A DNA stretch of 64,000 nucleotides from Nocardia niwae NBRC 108934 = DSM 45340 (GCF_001613465.1 NZ_BDCK01000032.1:97423-161422), one strand, 5' to 3'. Numbered from the stretch's first letter, positions 34,592 to 44,239 are shown. The notes: generated by a model from the letters alone, not told the origin. Made by a program: numbers and translations.

Positions 34592-35989
34592 TCAGCCGGG
34601 AGCTATGTTCGCGTTGCGGTGGAAGATATTGCCCGGGTCGTAGTCGGCCTTGATGTGGGCCAGTTTGGCGTACTTGACGCGTCCATAGGATTCTCGGACC
34701 CGGTCGTAATCCGGGTCCGCCATGAAGTTCACGTATCCGCCGCGGTTGGAAGCCATCGGACGCAGCGCTTCCCACGTCGTGCGCACCCATTCCCGGTCGT
34801 GGGCGAGCGTCTCGGAGTCGGGAGCGATCGCGGTGATATTGCACCCGTAATGCGGGGTGCGCGCGCCGCCGAATGCCGTGTCGTCCTCGCCGACGGTGCT
34901 GAACGCGCCGCTGAGCGGGAAGATCGGCATGAACGACAGCGGCGCGGATTTCCTCGCGGCGTGCTCGATGAGCACGGAGATGATCTCGTTGGAGAAATCA
35001 TCCAGGTCGAGCGCCTTCTCGTACCCGCGCAAGCCCCACGGCGCCGCATCGTCGAGCATCCGCTGCAACCCGGCATACGGAACCGGGCTGAGGAATTCGA
35101 ACAGCGGCGGCAAAGCCTCCCGGATCGGCGCCACCGCCGCCGCGTGCTCCTCGGCGGTGCCGAAACCCGCGACGATCAGGGCATTGCCCGCTCGACCGTG
35201 GTAGCGCTCCGGCACGAAGGGGGCGGGCGGCGCCGACATCGCCAGCGCTATCAACGCTCCCGACCGGCGCGGCAGGGTCGGAATGAACTCCCGGATCAGG
35301 CGCAGAGCGTCGATTCCATCGGGCATGTCCCAGAAGAACAGGCCGAGATGGACTTCGGGCCCGACGTGATGCAGACGGTACTCGAATTCGGTGACCACTC
35401 CGAAGTTTCCGCCGCCTCCGCGCAGCGCCCAGAACAGCTCCGCGTTCTCGGTCTCGCCGGCCCGCACCACTTGGCCGTCGGCGAGCACCACCTGCGCCGA
35501 GACGAGATTGTCGACCGCGAGCCCGGCCATGCGGGTCAGCCAGCCCATGCCGCCGCCGAGGGTGAGGCCGCCGACGCCGGTGTCGCTGATCACCCCGCCG
35601 GTCACCGCCAGCCCGTACGCCTGGGTCGCGGCGTCCAGGTCGGCCATCGTCGCCCCGCCGCCGACCCGGGCGCGCTCCGTCTCCGGATCGACGACGACGC
35701 CGGTCAGCGCGCTGAGATTGATCATCAGGCCGCCCTCGGCGACCGCGGTCCCGCTGTAGGAGTGGCCGCCGCCGCGCACGGATATCTCCAGCCCGCGGTC
35801 CCGGCCGAAGGCCAATGCCGCGGCCACGTCACCGGACGACAGGCACTGGGCTATCACGGCGGGGTGCCGGTCGATATCGCCGTTCCAGATGGCGCGGGCG
35901 CGATCGTATCCGGCGTCGGTGGGGCCGAACACCGGCCCGTCCATGGTGGACCGTAATGCTTCGAGATCGGAATTCACTGTTTGCGTCAT
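34592..35989 (-). CDS. FAD-linked oxidase (BBE type)
   Basis: A 465-aa protein with an N-terminal PCMH FAD domain. EISVRGGGHSYSGTAVAEGG contains the His used for covalent FAD attachment in this family. GGLTLGGGMGWLTRMAGLAV and ALRGGGGNFGVVTEFEY follow. The C-terminal BBE segment is YAKLAHIKADYDPGNIFHRN. It resembles berberine-bridge/6-hydroxynicotine-oxidase-like enzymes. No signal peptide is seen. The substrate is unknown. ATG 35989 gives the family length. Confidence 0.85.
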   Translation of the reverse strand: MTQTVNSDLEALRSTMDGPVFGPTDAGYDRARAIWNGDIDRHPAVIAQCLSSGDVAAALAFGRDRGLEISVRGGGHSYSGTAVAEGGLMINLSALTGVVVDPETERARVGGGATMADLDAATQAYGLAVTGGVISDTGVGGLTLGGGMGWLTRMAGLAVDNLVSAQVVLADGQVVRAGETENAELFWALRGGGGNFGVVTEFEYRLHHVGPEVHLGLFFWDMPDGIDALRLIREFIPTLPRRSGALIALAMSAPPAPFVPERYHGRAGNALIVAGFGTAEEHAAAVAPIREALPPLFEFLSPVPYAGLQRMLDDAAPWGLRGYEKALDLDDFSNEIISVLIEHAARKSAPLSFMPIFPLSGAFSTVGEDDTAFGGARTPHYGCNITAIAPDSETLAHDREWVRTTWEALRPMASNRGGYVNFMADPDYDRVRESYGRVKYAKLAHIKADYDPGNIFHRNANIAPG

Positions 35990-36205
35990 GGCATCCTCCC
36001 GGATGGTGGCCCCGACGACTTGTTGGGCGGCGAGCCGGTATCTCGACTCGCTACGGCACCGATCCCGACCTGCGGTGCCACTCGAAAACGCATCCCCCGA
36101 CCATGCGCATGTGGCGCTCGTCACATCTTAGTGGATCATGTCCAGGCCCGACAGCCTCCGGGACAGGACGCACCGTCGATCCGACCGTGCGCCGCTGTCC
36201 GAGAG

Positions 36206-37261
36206 TCAGGCGGGCTGCGGCGCCGGGCGGTGCGCGGCGCCGAACAGCTGGGCGTCGCCGTGGGCACGCTTGAAGAACAGATGGGCGTCATGTTCCCAGG
36301 TGATCGCGATGCCGCCGTGCAACTGGACGGTCTCGGCCGCGATGGCGGTGAGCGCCTCCGAGCAGTGCACGCGCGCGACCCAGACGTCTTCGGCGGCCGA
36401 CGAGCTGTGCGCCGCCACCGCCGCGGTGGCGGCGACGGACGCGGAGCGGGCCGATTCCAGCAGCACGTACATGTCCGCCATGCGGTGCTTGAGCGCCTGG
36501 AAGCTGCCGATCACCCGGCCGAACTGCACGCGGGACTTGGCGTAGTCCACCGTCATCTCCAGGCAGCGCTCGGCGGCCCCCACCTGCTCGGCGGCCAGCG
36601 CGGCCCACGCGATCTCCCGCAGCCGGGCGACGGCCGCCGCCGGATCGCCCGACCCGAGCCGTCGCGCGGGCGCCCCGGCGAAGCCGACCTCGGCCAGCTT
36701 GCGGGTGGGGTCCATGGTGGGCACGGGCCGCCGGGTGACGCCCGCCGCGGTGGGCTCGATCTCGAACAGCCCGGTCGGAGTGACGACGACGAGAGTGTCC
36801 GCCGACATCCCGTCGAGCACGTAGTGCGCCGTTCCGGTGAGGGCGCCGTCCGTCTCGCGCACGCCCGGCTCGTCCCAGCCGCGCTCGCCCGCCCAGCAGA
36901 CCGCGATGGTCCGCGCGCCCTCCGCCACCTGGGGCAACAGTCGCTCGCAGGCCTCGGTGTCGCCCGACAGCAGCACGGCCTGCCCGCCGAGGACGGCCGA
37001 ACCGAGCATCGGCACCCCGGCGAGCGTGCGGCCCAATTCGCCCACCACCAGCAGGGACTCGACCAGGCTCGCGCCGAAGCCGCCGTACTCCTCGGGAATC
37101 GCCAGCGCGGCCACGCCGATCTGCTCGCACAGCAGCCGCCACAGCGCCGCGTCGTAGCCGAGTTCGGTGTCCATCGCGGCACGCACCGCCCCGGAACCCG
37201 CGTGCTTGGTCAGCAGCGCCCGCACCGAAGCGAGGAATTCCTGGTGTTCGGCGGTGCTCAT
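36206..37261 (-). CDS. fadE33: Acyl-CoA dehydrogenase, FadE33/IpdE2-like
   Basis: A 351-aa ACAD-fold protein (LCEQIGVAALAIPEEYGGFGA, DYAKSRVQFGRVIGSFQALK, VARVHCSEALTAIAAETVQL, HGGIAITWEHDAHLFFKRAH). It is last in the fadD3 operon, the place of fadE33 (ipdE2) in M. tuberculosis. IpdE2 pairs with FadE30 (IpdE1) to form a heterotetramer that dehydrogenates a HIP-derived CoA thioester. The symbol is assigned by position and size, and FadE32 is a possible confusion. Confidence 0.75.
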   Translation of the reverse strand: MSTAEHQEFLASVRALLTKHAGSGAVRAAMDTELGYDAALWRLLCEQIGVAALAIPEEYGGFGASLVESLLVVGELGRTLAGVPMLGSAVLGGQAVLLSGDTEACERLLPQVAEGARTIAVCWAGERGWDEPGVRETDGALTGTAHYVLDGMSADTLVVVTPTGLFEIEPTAAGVTRRPVPTMDPTRKLAEVGFAGAPARRLGSGDPAAAVARLREIAWAALAAEQVGAAERCLEMTVDYAKSRVQFGRVIGSFQALKHRMADMYVLLESARSASVAATAAVAAHSSSAAEDVWVARVHCSEALTAIAAETVQLHGGIAITWEHDAHLFFKRAHGDAQLFGAAHRPAPQPA

Positions 37262-37331
37262 CGGTGTCCTTTCAGGTATGAGCGGCGGCCCTGCGTGGTG
37301 ATGCTGCGCTGCCGCCTCCGGGCCTGACCGC

Positions 37332-38357
37332 TCATGCGATGCCTCGCGCGGCGCTATCGGAGTCGGTGTCTTCCCGCAACGCCCGCGCGATCCGGGCGCG
37401 GTGCAGATCCGGTGTGCCCCAGGCCGAACGCAAGGCGGTCACCTTGGTCAGCCACAGCGAGAGGTCGTACTCGGCGGTGTAGCCGATCGCGCCGTGCACC
37501 TGCAACGCCGTGCGGGCCGCGCGGTAGGCGGCGTCGCCGCAGGCGATCACGGCGGCCGAGACGTCCCGGCTCCGGGTGGCTTCGGTCATGGTCAGCGCGG
37601 CGCGGTAGAGCAGCGGCTCGGCCAGATCCAGCGCGATGAGCACGTCGGCGAGCTTCTGCTTCACGGCCTGGAACTCGCCGATCGGCTTGCCGAACTGCTT
37701 ACGCTGCTTGGCGTACTCGGTGGACGCGTGCAGCAGGGCCTTGCCCGCGCCGAGCAACTGCGCCGCGCAGGCCAGCGCGCCGGTGTCGAAACCGGCGGCC
37801 GCGGCCGCGCCGACTCCATCGCCCTCGGCGACGGTCTCGGCCGCGGCGACGGTGAACAGGCGGCGAGCGGGATCGACCGAGCGCACCAGGCCGGTGCGAT
37901 GCCCGAGGGACAGCTGCTGCTCCCCGGCCAGCAAGACCACCTCGGCGGTGTCGGCGTCCAGCGCGACACTGCCCGGTGACGCGAACGCGACGGTGCCCAG
38001 CGCCGTGCCCTCCACGAAGCCCGGCAGCCAGCGCGCGGCCGGCTCCTGATCCGGAAGGGCTTGCAGCAGAGCCGGGATCACCGCGGCCGTCTCCACCAGC
38101 GGTCCGGGCACGGCCGCCCGGCCGATCTCCAGGAACGCCACGACCAGGTCGATCGGTTCGGCGCCGATGCCGCCGTGCTCCTCCGCGACGGCCAGACCCA
38201 GCACACCGGCCTCGGCCAGTTGCCGGATCAGCGCGCGACCGGGCCCGCTGTCGCCGGACGCCCACGCGCGCACCGCGGCGGGCGCGCGGCCCGCCTCCAG
38301 CAGTTTGCGAAGGCTGGCGCCGAAATCGGTTTGTTCGGGGCTGAGCGCGAATCTCAT
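37332..38357 (-). CDS. fadE32: Acyl-CoA dehydrogenase, FadE32-like
   Basis: A 341-aa ACAD-fold protein (VLGLAVAEEHGGIGAEPIDL, EYAKQRKQFGKPIGEFQAVK, LQVHGAIGYTAEYDLSLWLT). ATG 38357 overlaps the fadE31 stop (ATGA). Position in the operon matches fadE32 of M. tuberculosis, thought to act with FadE31 in the late steps of C/D ring degradation. A 70-base gap separates it from fadE33. Confidence 0.75.
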   Translation of the reverse strand: MRFALSPEQTDFGASLRKLLEAGRAPAAVRAWASGDSGPGRALIRQLAEAGVLGLAVAEEHGGIGAEPIDLVVAFLEIGRAAVPGPLVETAAVIPALLQALPDQEPAARWLPGFVEGTALGTVAFASPGSVALDADTAEVVLLAGEQQLSLGHRTGLVRSVDPARRLFTVAAAETVAEGDGVGAAAAAGFDTGALACAAQLLGAGKALLHASTEYAKQRKQFGKPIGEFQAVKQKLADVLIALDLAEPLLYRAALTMTEATRSRDVSAAVIACGDAAYRAARTALQVHGAIGYTAEYDLSLWLTKVTALRSAWGTPDLHRARIARALREDTDSDSAARGIA

Positions 38358-39496
38358 CGGCTGCTTCCTCTCGGTAGTCCGAGCAGCCGCTCGGCGATGA
38401 TGTTGCGCTGGATCTCGTTGGTGCCCGCGTAGATCGGGCCGGACAGGGCGAACAGGTATCCGTCGGTCCACGGCCCGGAGCGCTCCGCCGTCGCACCGAG
38501 CACCTCGAGCGCGGTCTCGTGCATGGCGATGTCGAGCTCGGACCAGAACACCTTGGTGATCGACGATTCCGCGCCCAGCTTGCCGCCTTCGTTGAGCCGG
38601 GTCACCGTGCCGAACGTGTGCAGCCGGTAGGCCTCGCTGCCGATCCAGGCGTCCACCACCGCGTCGCGCTGCGCGGTGTTGTCCTCGTCGCCGGTCTCGC
38701 GCCACAGGTCGATCAGCCGCTGCGCGGTGGCGCTGAACCGGCCGGGGCTGCGCAGCGAGAGTCCGCGTTCGTTGCTGGAGGTGCTCATCGCCACGCGCCA
38801 GCCCTCGCCGGGCGCGCCGATCACGTCGCGGTCGGGCACGAACACGTCGTCGAGGAAGATCTCCGCGAAGCCGGGTTCCCCGTCCAGCTGCGGGATCGGG
38901 CGGACCGAGATCCCGTCGGCGGTCAGCGGGAACATGACGTAGGTGAGGCCCTTGTGCCGCTCGGCCGCCGGATCGCTGCGGAACAGCCCGAACGCCCAAT
39001 CGGCGAAGGCGGCGCGCGAACTCCACGTCTTCTGGCCGCTCAGCAGCCAGCCGCCGTTGGTGCGCCGGGCGGTCGAGCGGATACCGGCCAGATCGCTACC
39101 CGCTTCGGGCTCCGACCACGCCTGCGCCCAGATGTCGTCGCCGCGCGCCATCCGCGGCATGATCCGCTCCAGCTGTTCGGGGGTGCCGTGTTCGAAAAGC
39201 GTCGGCGCCAGCAGGAATATCCCGTTCTGGCTGACCCGTCCCGGCGCGCCCGCCGCGTAGTACTCCTGCTCGAACAGCACCCACTCCAGCAGCGAGGCGT
39301 CGCGCCCGCCGAATTCTTCCGGCCAGGCGACCACCGAGAGCCGGGCGTCGGCGAGGGTGCGCTCCCACGCGCGGTGCGCCTCGAATCCGGCCTTCGTGTC
39401 CATGGAAGGCAGCGGTTTCGCGGGTTTGTTCGCGGCCAGGAATTCGCGGACCTCCCGCTGGAATTCCTGGGTCGCCTGGTCGAGATCCAGATCCAC
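38354..39496 (-). CDS. fadE31: Acyl-CoA dehydrogenase, FadE31-like
   Basis: A 380-aa full-length ACAD (VVAWPEEFGGRDASLLEWVL, WAQAWSEPEAGSDLAGIRST, GQKTWSSRAAFADWAFGLFR). The C-terminal NEIQRNIIAERLLGLPRG is the family signature. GTG 39496 shares a base with the stop of the upstream ech gene (TAGTG). It is placed as fadE31 by order after fadD3, with the ech gene inserted between. Confidence 0.78.
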   Translation of the reverse strand: MDLDLDQATQEFQREVREFLAANKPAKPLPSMDTKAGFEAHRAWERTLADARLSVVAWPEEFGGRDASLLEWVLFEQEYYAAGAPGRVSQNGIFLLAPTLFEHGTPEQLERIMPRMARGDDIWAQAWSEPEAGSDLAGIRSTARRTNGGWLLSGQKTWSSRAAFADWAFGLFRSDPAAERHKGLTYVMFPLTADGISVRPIPQLDGEPGFAEIFLDDVFVPDRDVIGAPGEGWRVAMSTSSNERGLSLRSPGRFSATAQRLIDLWRETGDEDNTAQRDAVVDAWIGSEAYRLHTFGTVTRLNEGGKLGAESSITKVFWSELDIAMHETALEVLGATAERSGPWTDGYLFALSGPIYAGTNEIQRNIIAERLLGLPRGSSR

Positions 39497-40401
39497 TAGG
39501 TCGTTCCGTTCTGTTCTGCGGTGCTCGCCGATGCCTTCATCGACTTGGCGTTCATGCCGCCGAGCGAGTCGGCGCCGACCTCGGCGTTGTGCGCGTGCGC
39601 GAAGTGGTGCAGGCCGAAGACGGAGTCCATGCCCGACCGCATGCCCATCAGGTCCTCGGCCTGGTTGACCGCCTTCTTCGTCAGGGCGAGGCCGAATTGC
39701 GGCATGGCGGCGATCTTCTCGGCGAGCGCCAGGGTCTCGGTCTCCAGTTCGGCGCGCGGCACCACCCGGTTGACCATGCCCCACTCCTTGGCCTGCGCGG
39801 CGCCGAACCGGTCGCCGGTGAACAGGAACTCCTTGGCCGCGCGGGGACCCATCACCCACGGGTGCGCGAAGTACTCGACGCCCGGAATGCCCATCCGCAC
39901 CACGGGATCGGAGAAGAACGCGTCGTCGGAGGCGATGATCAGATCGCAGACCCAGGCCAGCATGAGCCCGCCCGCGATGCAGGCGCCCTGCACCATGGCG
40001 ATGGTCGGCTTGGGAATCTCCCGCCAGCGCCTGCACATGCCGAGGTAGACCTCGAGCTCGCGGGCGAAGCGCTGATCGCCGCCCGCCCGGTCCACGTGGT
40101 CCCACCACAGCGCCGCTTTGTTCTGATACCGCACGTGATGATCGCGGCCGGGCGTGCCGATGTCGTGCCCGGCGCTGAAGTGTTTCCCGTTGCCCGCCAG
40201 CACGATCACCCCGACCTCGGGATCCTCCACGGCGCGCTCGAAGGCGGCGTCGAGGGCGTAGGTCATCACCGAGTTCTGCGCGTTGCGGTAGTCCGGCCGG
40301 TTCAGCGTGACGATCGCGACGCGTCCGCGCCGCTCATAGGTGACGACTTCACCTTCGTCCGGGATCGCCGGACCCTCGTCGGTGGTTGCCGGTTCCGACA
40401 T
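39496..40401 (-). CDS. Enoyl-CoA hydratase/isomerase in the fadD3 operon
   Basis: A 301-aa crotonase (VGVIVLAGNGKHFSAGHDIG, IAMVQGACIAGGLMLAWVCD, the oxyanion-hole region, then GVEYFAHPWVMGPRAAKEFL). It is longer than typical EchA proteins (about 250-260). It is stitched between fadD3 and fadE31 by TAATG and TAGTG overlaps, so it belongs to the HIP pathway operon. The M. tuberculosis fadD3 operon lacks a hydratase here. An EchA13-type role in C/D ring beta-oxidation is a reasonable guess. Confidence 0.82.
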   Translation of the reverse strand: MSEPATTDEGPAIPDEGEVVTYERRGRVAIVTLNRPDYRNAQNSVMTYALDAAFERAVEDPEVGVIVLAGNGKHFSAGHDIGTPGRDHHVRYQNKAALWWDHVDRAGGDQRFARELEVYLGMCRRWREIPKPTIAMVQGACIAGGLMLAWVCDLIIASDDAFFSDPVVRMGIPGVEYFAHPWVMGPRAAKEFLFTGDRFGAAQAKEWGMVNRVVPRAELETETLALAEKIAAMPQFGLALTKKAVNQAEDLMGMRSGMDSVFGLHHFAHAHNAEVGADSLGGMNAKSMKASASTAEQNGTT

Positions 40402-41954
40402 TACGACTTCTCCTCACGTAGTTGACGCTTGAGCACTTTCCCGGCGGCGCTGTAGGGCAGCTGGTCGCGGAATTCGATGAACCGCGGCACCTTGAAATTG
40501 GCCAGCACGGTGGCGGCGTGCGACCGCACCTGGTCTTCGGTGAGCGCCGCGCCGGACTTGCGCACCACGTACGCCTTGCCCACCTCGCCCATCCTGGTGT
40601 CCGGCACGCCGATCACCGCCGACTCCGCCACGCCGTCGAGCCGGGCCAGCGCCTGTTCCACTTCGGCGGGGTAGACGTTGAAGCCGCCGGAGATGTACAT
40701 GTCCTTGAGCCGGTCGGTGATCTTCAGGTACCCGCGGTCGTCGATCGTGCCGATGTCACCGGTGTGCAGCCAGCCGTCGGCGTCGATCGTCTGCGCGGTG
40801 CTGTCCGGGTCGTCCAGGTAACCGAGCATCACGTTCGGTCCGCGCAGTAGCACCTCGCCCGCGTCGCCGAGCCGCAGTTCGAAGTCCGCGATCGGCCTGC
40901 CGCACGTGTTCGCGATGGTCTCGGCGTCGTCGTCGACGCGGCACATGGTGCCGAATCCGGCGCTCTCGGACAGGCCGTAGGCGGTGATCACGACGTCGAA
41001 GGCCAGTTCCGAGCGCATCCGCTCGATCAGCACCACCGGCACCGTCGCGGCGCCGGTGACGGCCACCCGCAGTGAGTTCAAGTCGAATTCGGAGCGTCGC
41101 GGGAAATCCAGGATCGTCTGGTAGATCGTCGGCGGCCCGGGCAACACCGTGACCCGTTCCGCGCCGATCAGCCGCATCGTCTCCGGCACGTCGAAGGTGA
41201 CCTGCGGGATGATCGTGGCTCCGGTGACCACGCAGGCGAGGATGCCCGCCTTGTAGCCGAAGTTGTGGAAGAACGGGTTCACCACCAGGTATCGGTCGTC
41301 CTCGCGCAGGGTGGCGCACTCGGCCCAGGCCCGCACCACCGACAGCGCCTGCCGATGGGCGACCAGCGTGCCCTTGCTGCGGCCGGTGGTGCCGGAGGTG
41401 AACAGGATGTCGGAGATGTCGTCGGGCCGGACCGATGCGGCGCGTTCCTCGGCTTGGGCCACGGTGACCGGCGCGGCGACGGTCGCGAGTTCCGACCAGT
41501 CCAGTGCGGCGATGTCGGTGTTCTCGGTCCCGGGCTCGACCGGGATCACCACCACCGTGTCGATGGCCAGGTCCGGGGCGGACGCGCGCAGTTCGGCGAG
41601 CCGCTCGCGGCCGAGGAACGGACCCGCGATGAACAGGGCCTTCGCGTGCACCCGGCCGAGCACGTCGGCGGCTTCCTCGGCCACGTAGCGGGTGTTCAAC
41701 GGCACCAGTGCCGCGCCGGCGTAGTGGGCCGCCAGTGCGGCGATCACCCAGTGGTGCGTATTGGGCGCCCACATGGCCACGCGGTCGCCCACCCGCACGC
41801 CGCGTGCGATCAGCGCCCGCGCCACTTCCTGGACCGCTTCGAGCAGCTGGGTCCAGTCCAGCCGGACCTCGCCGTCGGCGATCGCCGGTGCGTCGCCGAA
41901 GGTCCGAGCGGCGTGGTGCAGTGCCATCGGTGTCGTCTGAGCAGGGGTTGTCAC
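40401..41954 (-). CDS. fadD3: HIP-CoA ligase FadD3
   Basis: A 517-aa ANL-superfamily enzyme. The P-loop is ILFTSGTTGRSKGTLVAHRQ, with YGLSES, GWLHTGDIGTIDD, the hinge DRLKDMYISGGFNVYPAEVE, and the catalytic Lys in PYSAAGKVLKRQL. FadD3 activates HIP, the C/D ring propanoate released by HsaD, to HIP-CoA, the inducer of KstR2. GTG 41954 has AAGGA 5 nt upstream. It is the first gene of the minus-strand operon, divergent from fadE30 across a perfect KstR2 site. Confidence 0.92.
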   Translation of the reverse strand: MTTPAQTTPMALHHAARTFGDAPAIADGEVRLDWTQLLEAVQEVARALIARGVRVGDRVAMWAPNTHHWVIAALAAHYAGAALVPLNTRYVAEEAADVLGRVHAKALFIAGPFLGRERLAELRASAPDLAIDTVVVIPVEPGTENTDIAALDWSELATVAAPVTVAQAEERAASVRPDDISDILFTSGTTGRSKGTLVAHRQALSVVRAWAECATLREDDRYLVVNPFFHNFGYKAGILACVVTGATIIPQVTFDVPETMRLIGAERVTVLPGPPTIYQTILDFPRRSEFDLNSLRVAVTGAATVPVVLIERMRSELAFDVVITAYGLSESAGFGTMCRVDDDAETIANTCGRPIADFELRLGDAGEVLLRGPNVMLGYLDDPDSTAQTIDADGWLHTGDIGTIDDRGYLKITDRLKDMYISGGFNVYPAEVEQALARLDGVAESAVIGVPDTRMGEVGKAYVVRKSGAALTEDQVRSHAATVLANFKVPRFIEFRDQLPYSAAGKVLKRQLREEKS

Positions 41955-41999
41955 GGTTGTCCTTACCGTCCGCGAGCCACTTATGCGCGCGCTCTACAA

Positions 42000-42013
42000 A
42001 GCAAGTGCTTGGT
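42000..42013. promoter_or_regulatory. KstR2 operator between fadD3 and fadE30
   Basis: AGCAAGTGCTTGGT matches the KstR2 consensus AnCAAGnnCTTGnT at all ten fixed positions. It lies 46 bases from the fadD3 start and 17 bases from the fadE30 start. Confidence 0.88.
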
Positions 42014-42017
42014 AGGT

Positions 42018-42023
42018 TATCCT
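42018..42023 (+). promoter_or_regulatory. -10 hexamer of a probable leaderless fadE30 promoter
   Basis: TATCCT lies 6 nt before GTG 42030 and directly behind the KstR2 operator. An overlapping TAGGTT (42013-42018) is an alternative. Confidence 0.5.
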
Positions 42024-42029
42024 ACCGGC

Positions 42030-43247
42030 GTGGGTGCTATCCAGACCTCAGAATCCGACACCGCCGCTCCGGACGGGCGGTTTTCCGCCACGCAGGACGA
42101 GCGATTCGCCGCCGACGTGCGCGAGTGGCTGGAGGAGAACCTCAACGGCGAATTCCGCGAGCTGCGCGGCCTCGGCGGTCCCGGCCGCGAACACGAGGCG
42201 TTCGACGAACGCCTGGCCTGGGACCGGCACCTGGCCGCGGCCGGGTGGACCTGCCTCGGCTGGCCGAAGGAGTACGGCGGCCGCGCGGCCACGGTGCGCC
42301 AGCAGGTGATCTTCCACGAGGAGTACGCCAAGGCGAACGCCCCCGCGCGGGTGTCGCACGTCGGCGAGGAACTGCTCGGACCGACGCTGCTCGCCTTCGG
42401 CACGCAGGCCCAGAAGGACCGGTTCCTGCCCGGCATCCGCAATGTCACCGAGCTGTGGTGCCAGGGCTACTCGGAACCCGGCGCGGGCTCCGACCTGGCC
42501 GCGATCACCACCGCCGCGCACCTGGACGGCGACGAGTGGTCGATCAACGGGCAGAAGATCTGGACCTCGCTGGCGCACGTCGCGGACTGGTGTTTCGTCG
42601 TCGCCCGCACCGAGCGCGGTTCCGTGCGGCACAGGGGCCTGTCCTACCTGCTGGTCCCGATGAAGCAACCGGGCGTCGACGTGCGCCCGATCATCCAGCT
42701 GACCGGGACCTCGGAGTTCAACGAAGTCTTCTTCGACAACGCCCGCACCGCGGCCGACCTGGTGGTCGGCGAGCCGGGTGACGGGTGGCGCATCGCCATG
42801 GGCACGCTCACCTTCGAGCGCGGCATCTCCACCTTGGGGCAGCAGATCCGCTTCGCCCGGGAACTGGCCGACATCGAGGCATTGGCCCGGCGCACCGGCG
42901 CGGCCGGCGATCCGCTGATCGCCGACCGGATCGACCGCGCCTGGGTGGGGCTGCGCGTGCTGCGCGCGCACGCCATGCGCACGATGGAGGGCGCGGGCGT
43001 GGACGACGGAGGGGGCCAGGCCTCGGTGGCGAAACTGCTCTGGGCCAATTGGCATCGCGGACTCGGTGAGCTGGCGATGGCCGTGCTCGGCGCCCGCGGC
43101 CTGGTGGCGGGCGAAGACGATCTCGACGAATGGCAGCGGCTGTATCTGTTCACCCGCGCCGACACCATCTACGGAGGTTCGAACGAAGTGCAGCGCAACA
43201 TCATCGCCGAGCGCGTGCTCGGCCTACCGCGCGAGGCGCGCCCGTGA
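42030..43247 (+). CDS. fadE30: Acyl-CoA dehydrogenase FadE30/IpdE1
   Basis: A 405-aa full-length ACAD (CLGWPKEYGGRAATVRQQVI, GYSEPGAGSDLAAI, GQKIWTSLAHVADWCFVVAR, and C-terminal NEVQRNIIAERVLGLPREAR). In M. tuberculosis fadE30 precedes ipdF and is divergent from fadD3, exactly as here. The protein (IpdE1) forms the heteromer with IpdE2 that dehydrogenates 5-hydroxy-HIP-type CoA esters. GTG 42030 has no Shine-Dalgarno, in line with a leaderless mRNA. Confidence 0.9.
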   Translation: MGAIQTSESDTAAPDGRFSATQDERFAADVREWLEENLNGEFRELRGLGGPGREHEAFDERLAWDRHLAAAGWTCLGWPKEYGGRAATVRQQVIFHEEYAKANAPARVSHVGEELLGPTLLAFGTQAQKDRFLPGIRNVTELWCQGYSEPGAGSDLAAITTAAHLDGDEWSINGQKIWTSLAHVADWCFVVARTERGSVRHRGLSYLLVPMKQPGVDVRPIIQLTGTSEFNEVFFDNARTAADLVVGEPGDGWRIAMGTLTFERGISTLGQQIRFARELADIEALARRTGAAGDPLIADRIDRAWVGLRVLRAHAMRTMEGAGVDDGGGQASVAKLLWANWHRGLGELAMAVLGARGLVAGEDDLDEWQRLYLFTRADTIYGGSNEVQRNIIAERVLGLPREARP

Positions 43248-44041
43248 CGGGCCCGCTGTCGGTCGCCCCCGCGCCCGTTCCCGGGCACGGCCTGCTGACC
43301 GGACGATCGGCGGTGATCACCGCCGCGGCGGGCACCGGCATCGGCTCGGCGACCGCGCGCAGGCTGCTGGCCGAGGGGGCGGACGTGGTGGTCTCCGACT
43401 GGCACGAGCGTCGCCTGGCGGAGACCGCGACCGAGCTGGCCGCGGAGTTCCCGGACCGGCGGGTCGCCTCGATCGCGTGCGACGTGCAGAGCACCGAGCA
43501 GGTGAACGCGCTGGTGCGCGGCGCGGCCGAGGCCCTGGGCCGGATCGACATCATGGTCAACAACGCCGGTCTGGGCGGGGAGACGCCCGTGGTCGATATG
43601 ACCGACGAGCAGTGGGATCGCGTCCTCGACATCACGCTGAACGGCACCTTCCGCTGCACGCGCGCCGTCCTCGGCTACTTCCGCGGCGCGGGCCACGGCG
43701 GCGTGATCGTGAACAACGCCAGCGTGCTCGGCTGGCGCGCGCAGTACGGCCAAGCGCACTACGCCGCGGCGAAGGCGGGCGTCATGGCATTGACCAGGTG
43801 CAGCGCGGTCGAGGCCGCCGAGTTGGGCGTCCGGATCAACGCGGTGGCTCCGAGCATCGCCCGGCACGCGTTCCTGGACAAGGTCAGCTCCACCGAACTG
43901 CTCGACCGCCTGTCCGAGCGCGAGGCGTTCGGCCGCGCGGCCGAACCGTGGGAGGTCGCCGCGACGATCGCCATGCTGGCCAGCGACTACACCACGTACC
44001 TGACCGGCGAGGTGGTCTCGATCAGCAGTCAGCGCGCCTGA
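43244..44041 (+). CDS. ipdF: Short-chain dehydrogenase IpdF
   Basis: A 265-aa SDR with cofactor motif TAAAGTGIGSATARR, NNAGLGG, catalytic Ser in NNASVLGWRAQYG and the YAAAKAG Tyr/Lys pair. It oxidises 5-hydroxy-HIP-CoA to the ketone in the pathway worked out for Rv3559c. GTG 43244 overlaps the fadE30 stop (GTGA). A hairpin terminator follows at 44057. Confidence 0.9.
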   Translation: MTGPLSVAPAPVPGHGLLTGRSAVITAAAGTGIGSATARRLLAEGADVVVSDWHERRLAETATELAAEFPDRRVASIACDVQSTEQVNALVRGAAEALGRIDIMVNNAGLGGETPVVDMTDEQWDRVLDITLNGTFRCTRAVLGYFRGAGHGGVIVNNASVLGWRAQYGQAHYAAAKAGVMALTRCSAVEAAELGVRINAVAPSIARHAFLDKVSSTELLDRLSEREAFGRAAEPWEVAATIAMLASDYTTYLTGEVVSISSQRA

Positions 44042-44056
44042 GCCGCTTCATGTTCC

Positions 44057-44090
44057 GTGCTCGTCCGCTCCACGCCGGGCGGGCGAGCAC
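44057..44090 (+). terminator. Hairpin terminator after ipdF
   Basis: Arms GTGCTCGTCCGC / GCGGGCGAGCAC (12 bp, one G-T pair) with a 10-nt loop start 16 bases after the ipdF stop. Confidence 0.6.
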
Positions 44091-44239
44091 GCCGGGCGAC
44101 CATCGAGCAGCCGTTCGCCCGCCGCTTTCCGCAAGCCCTCCCGCGCCGTATTGCGATCGCCTTCTCGCATCGGGCCGGCCCGGTAAATGGGCGGCTGATC
44201 AGGTAGAAAAGGGCGAGCCGGAGGGCCTTGCGGTGTGCC

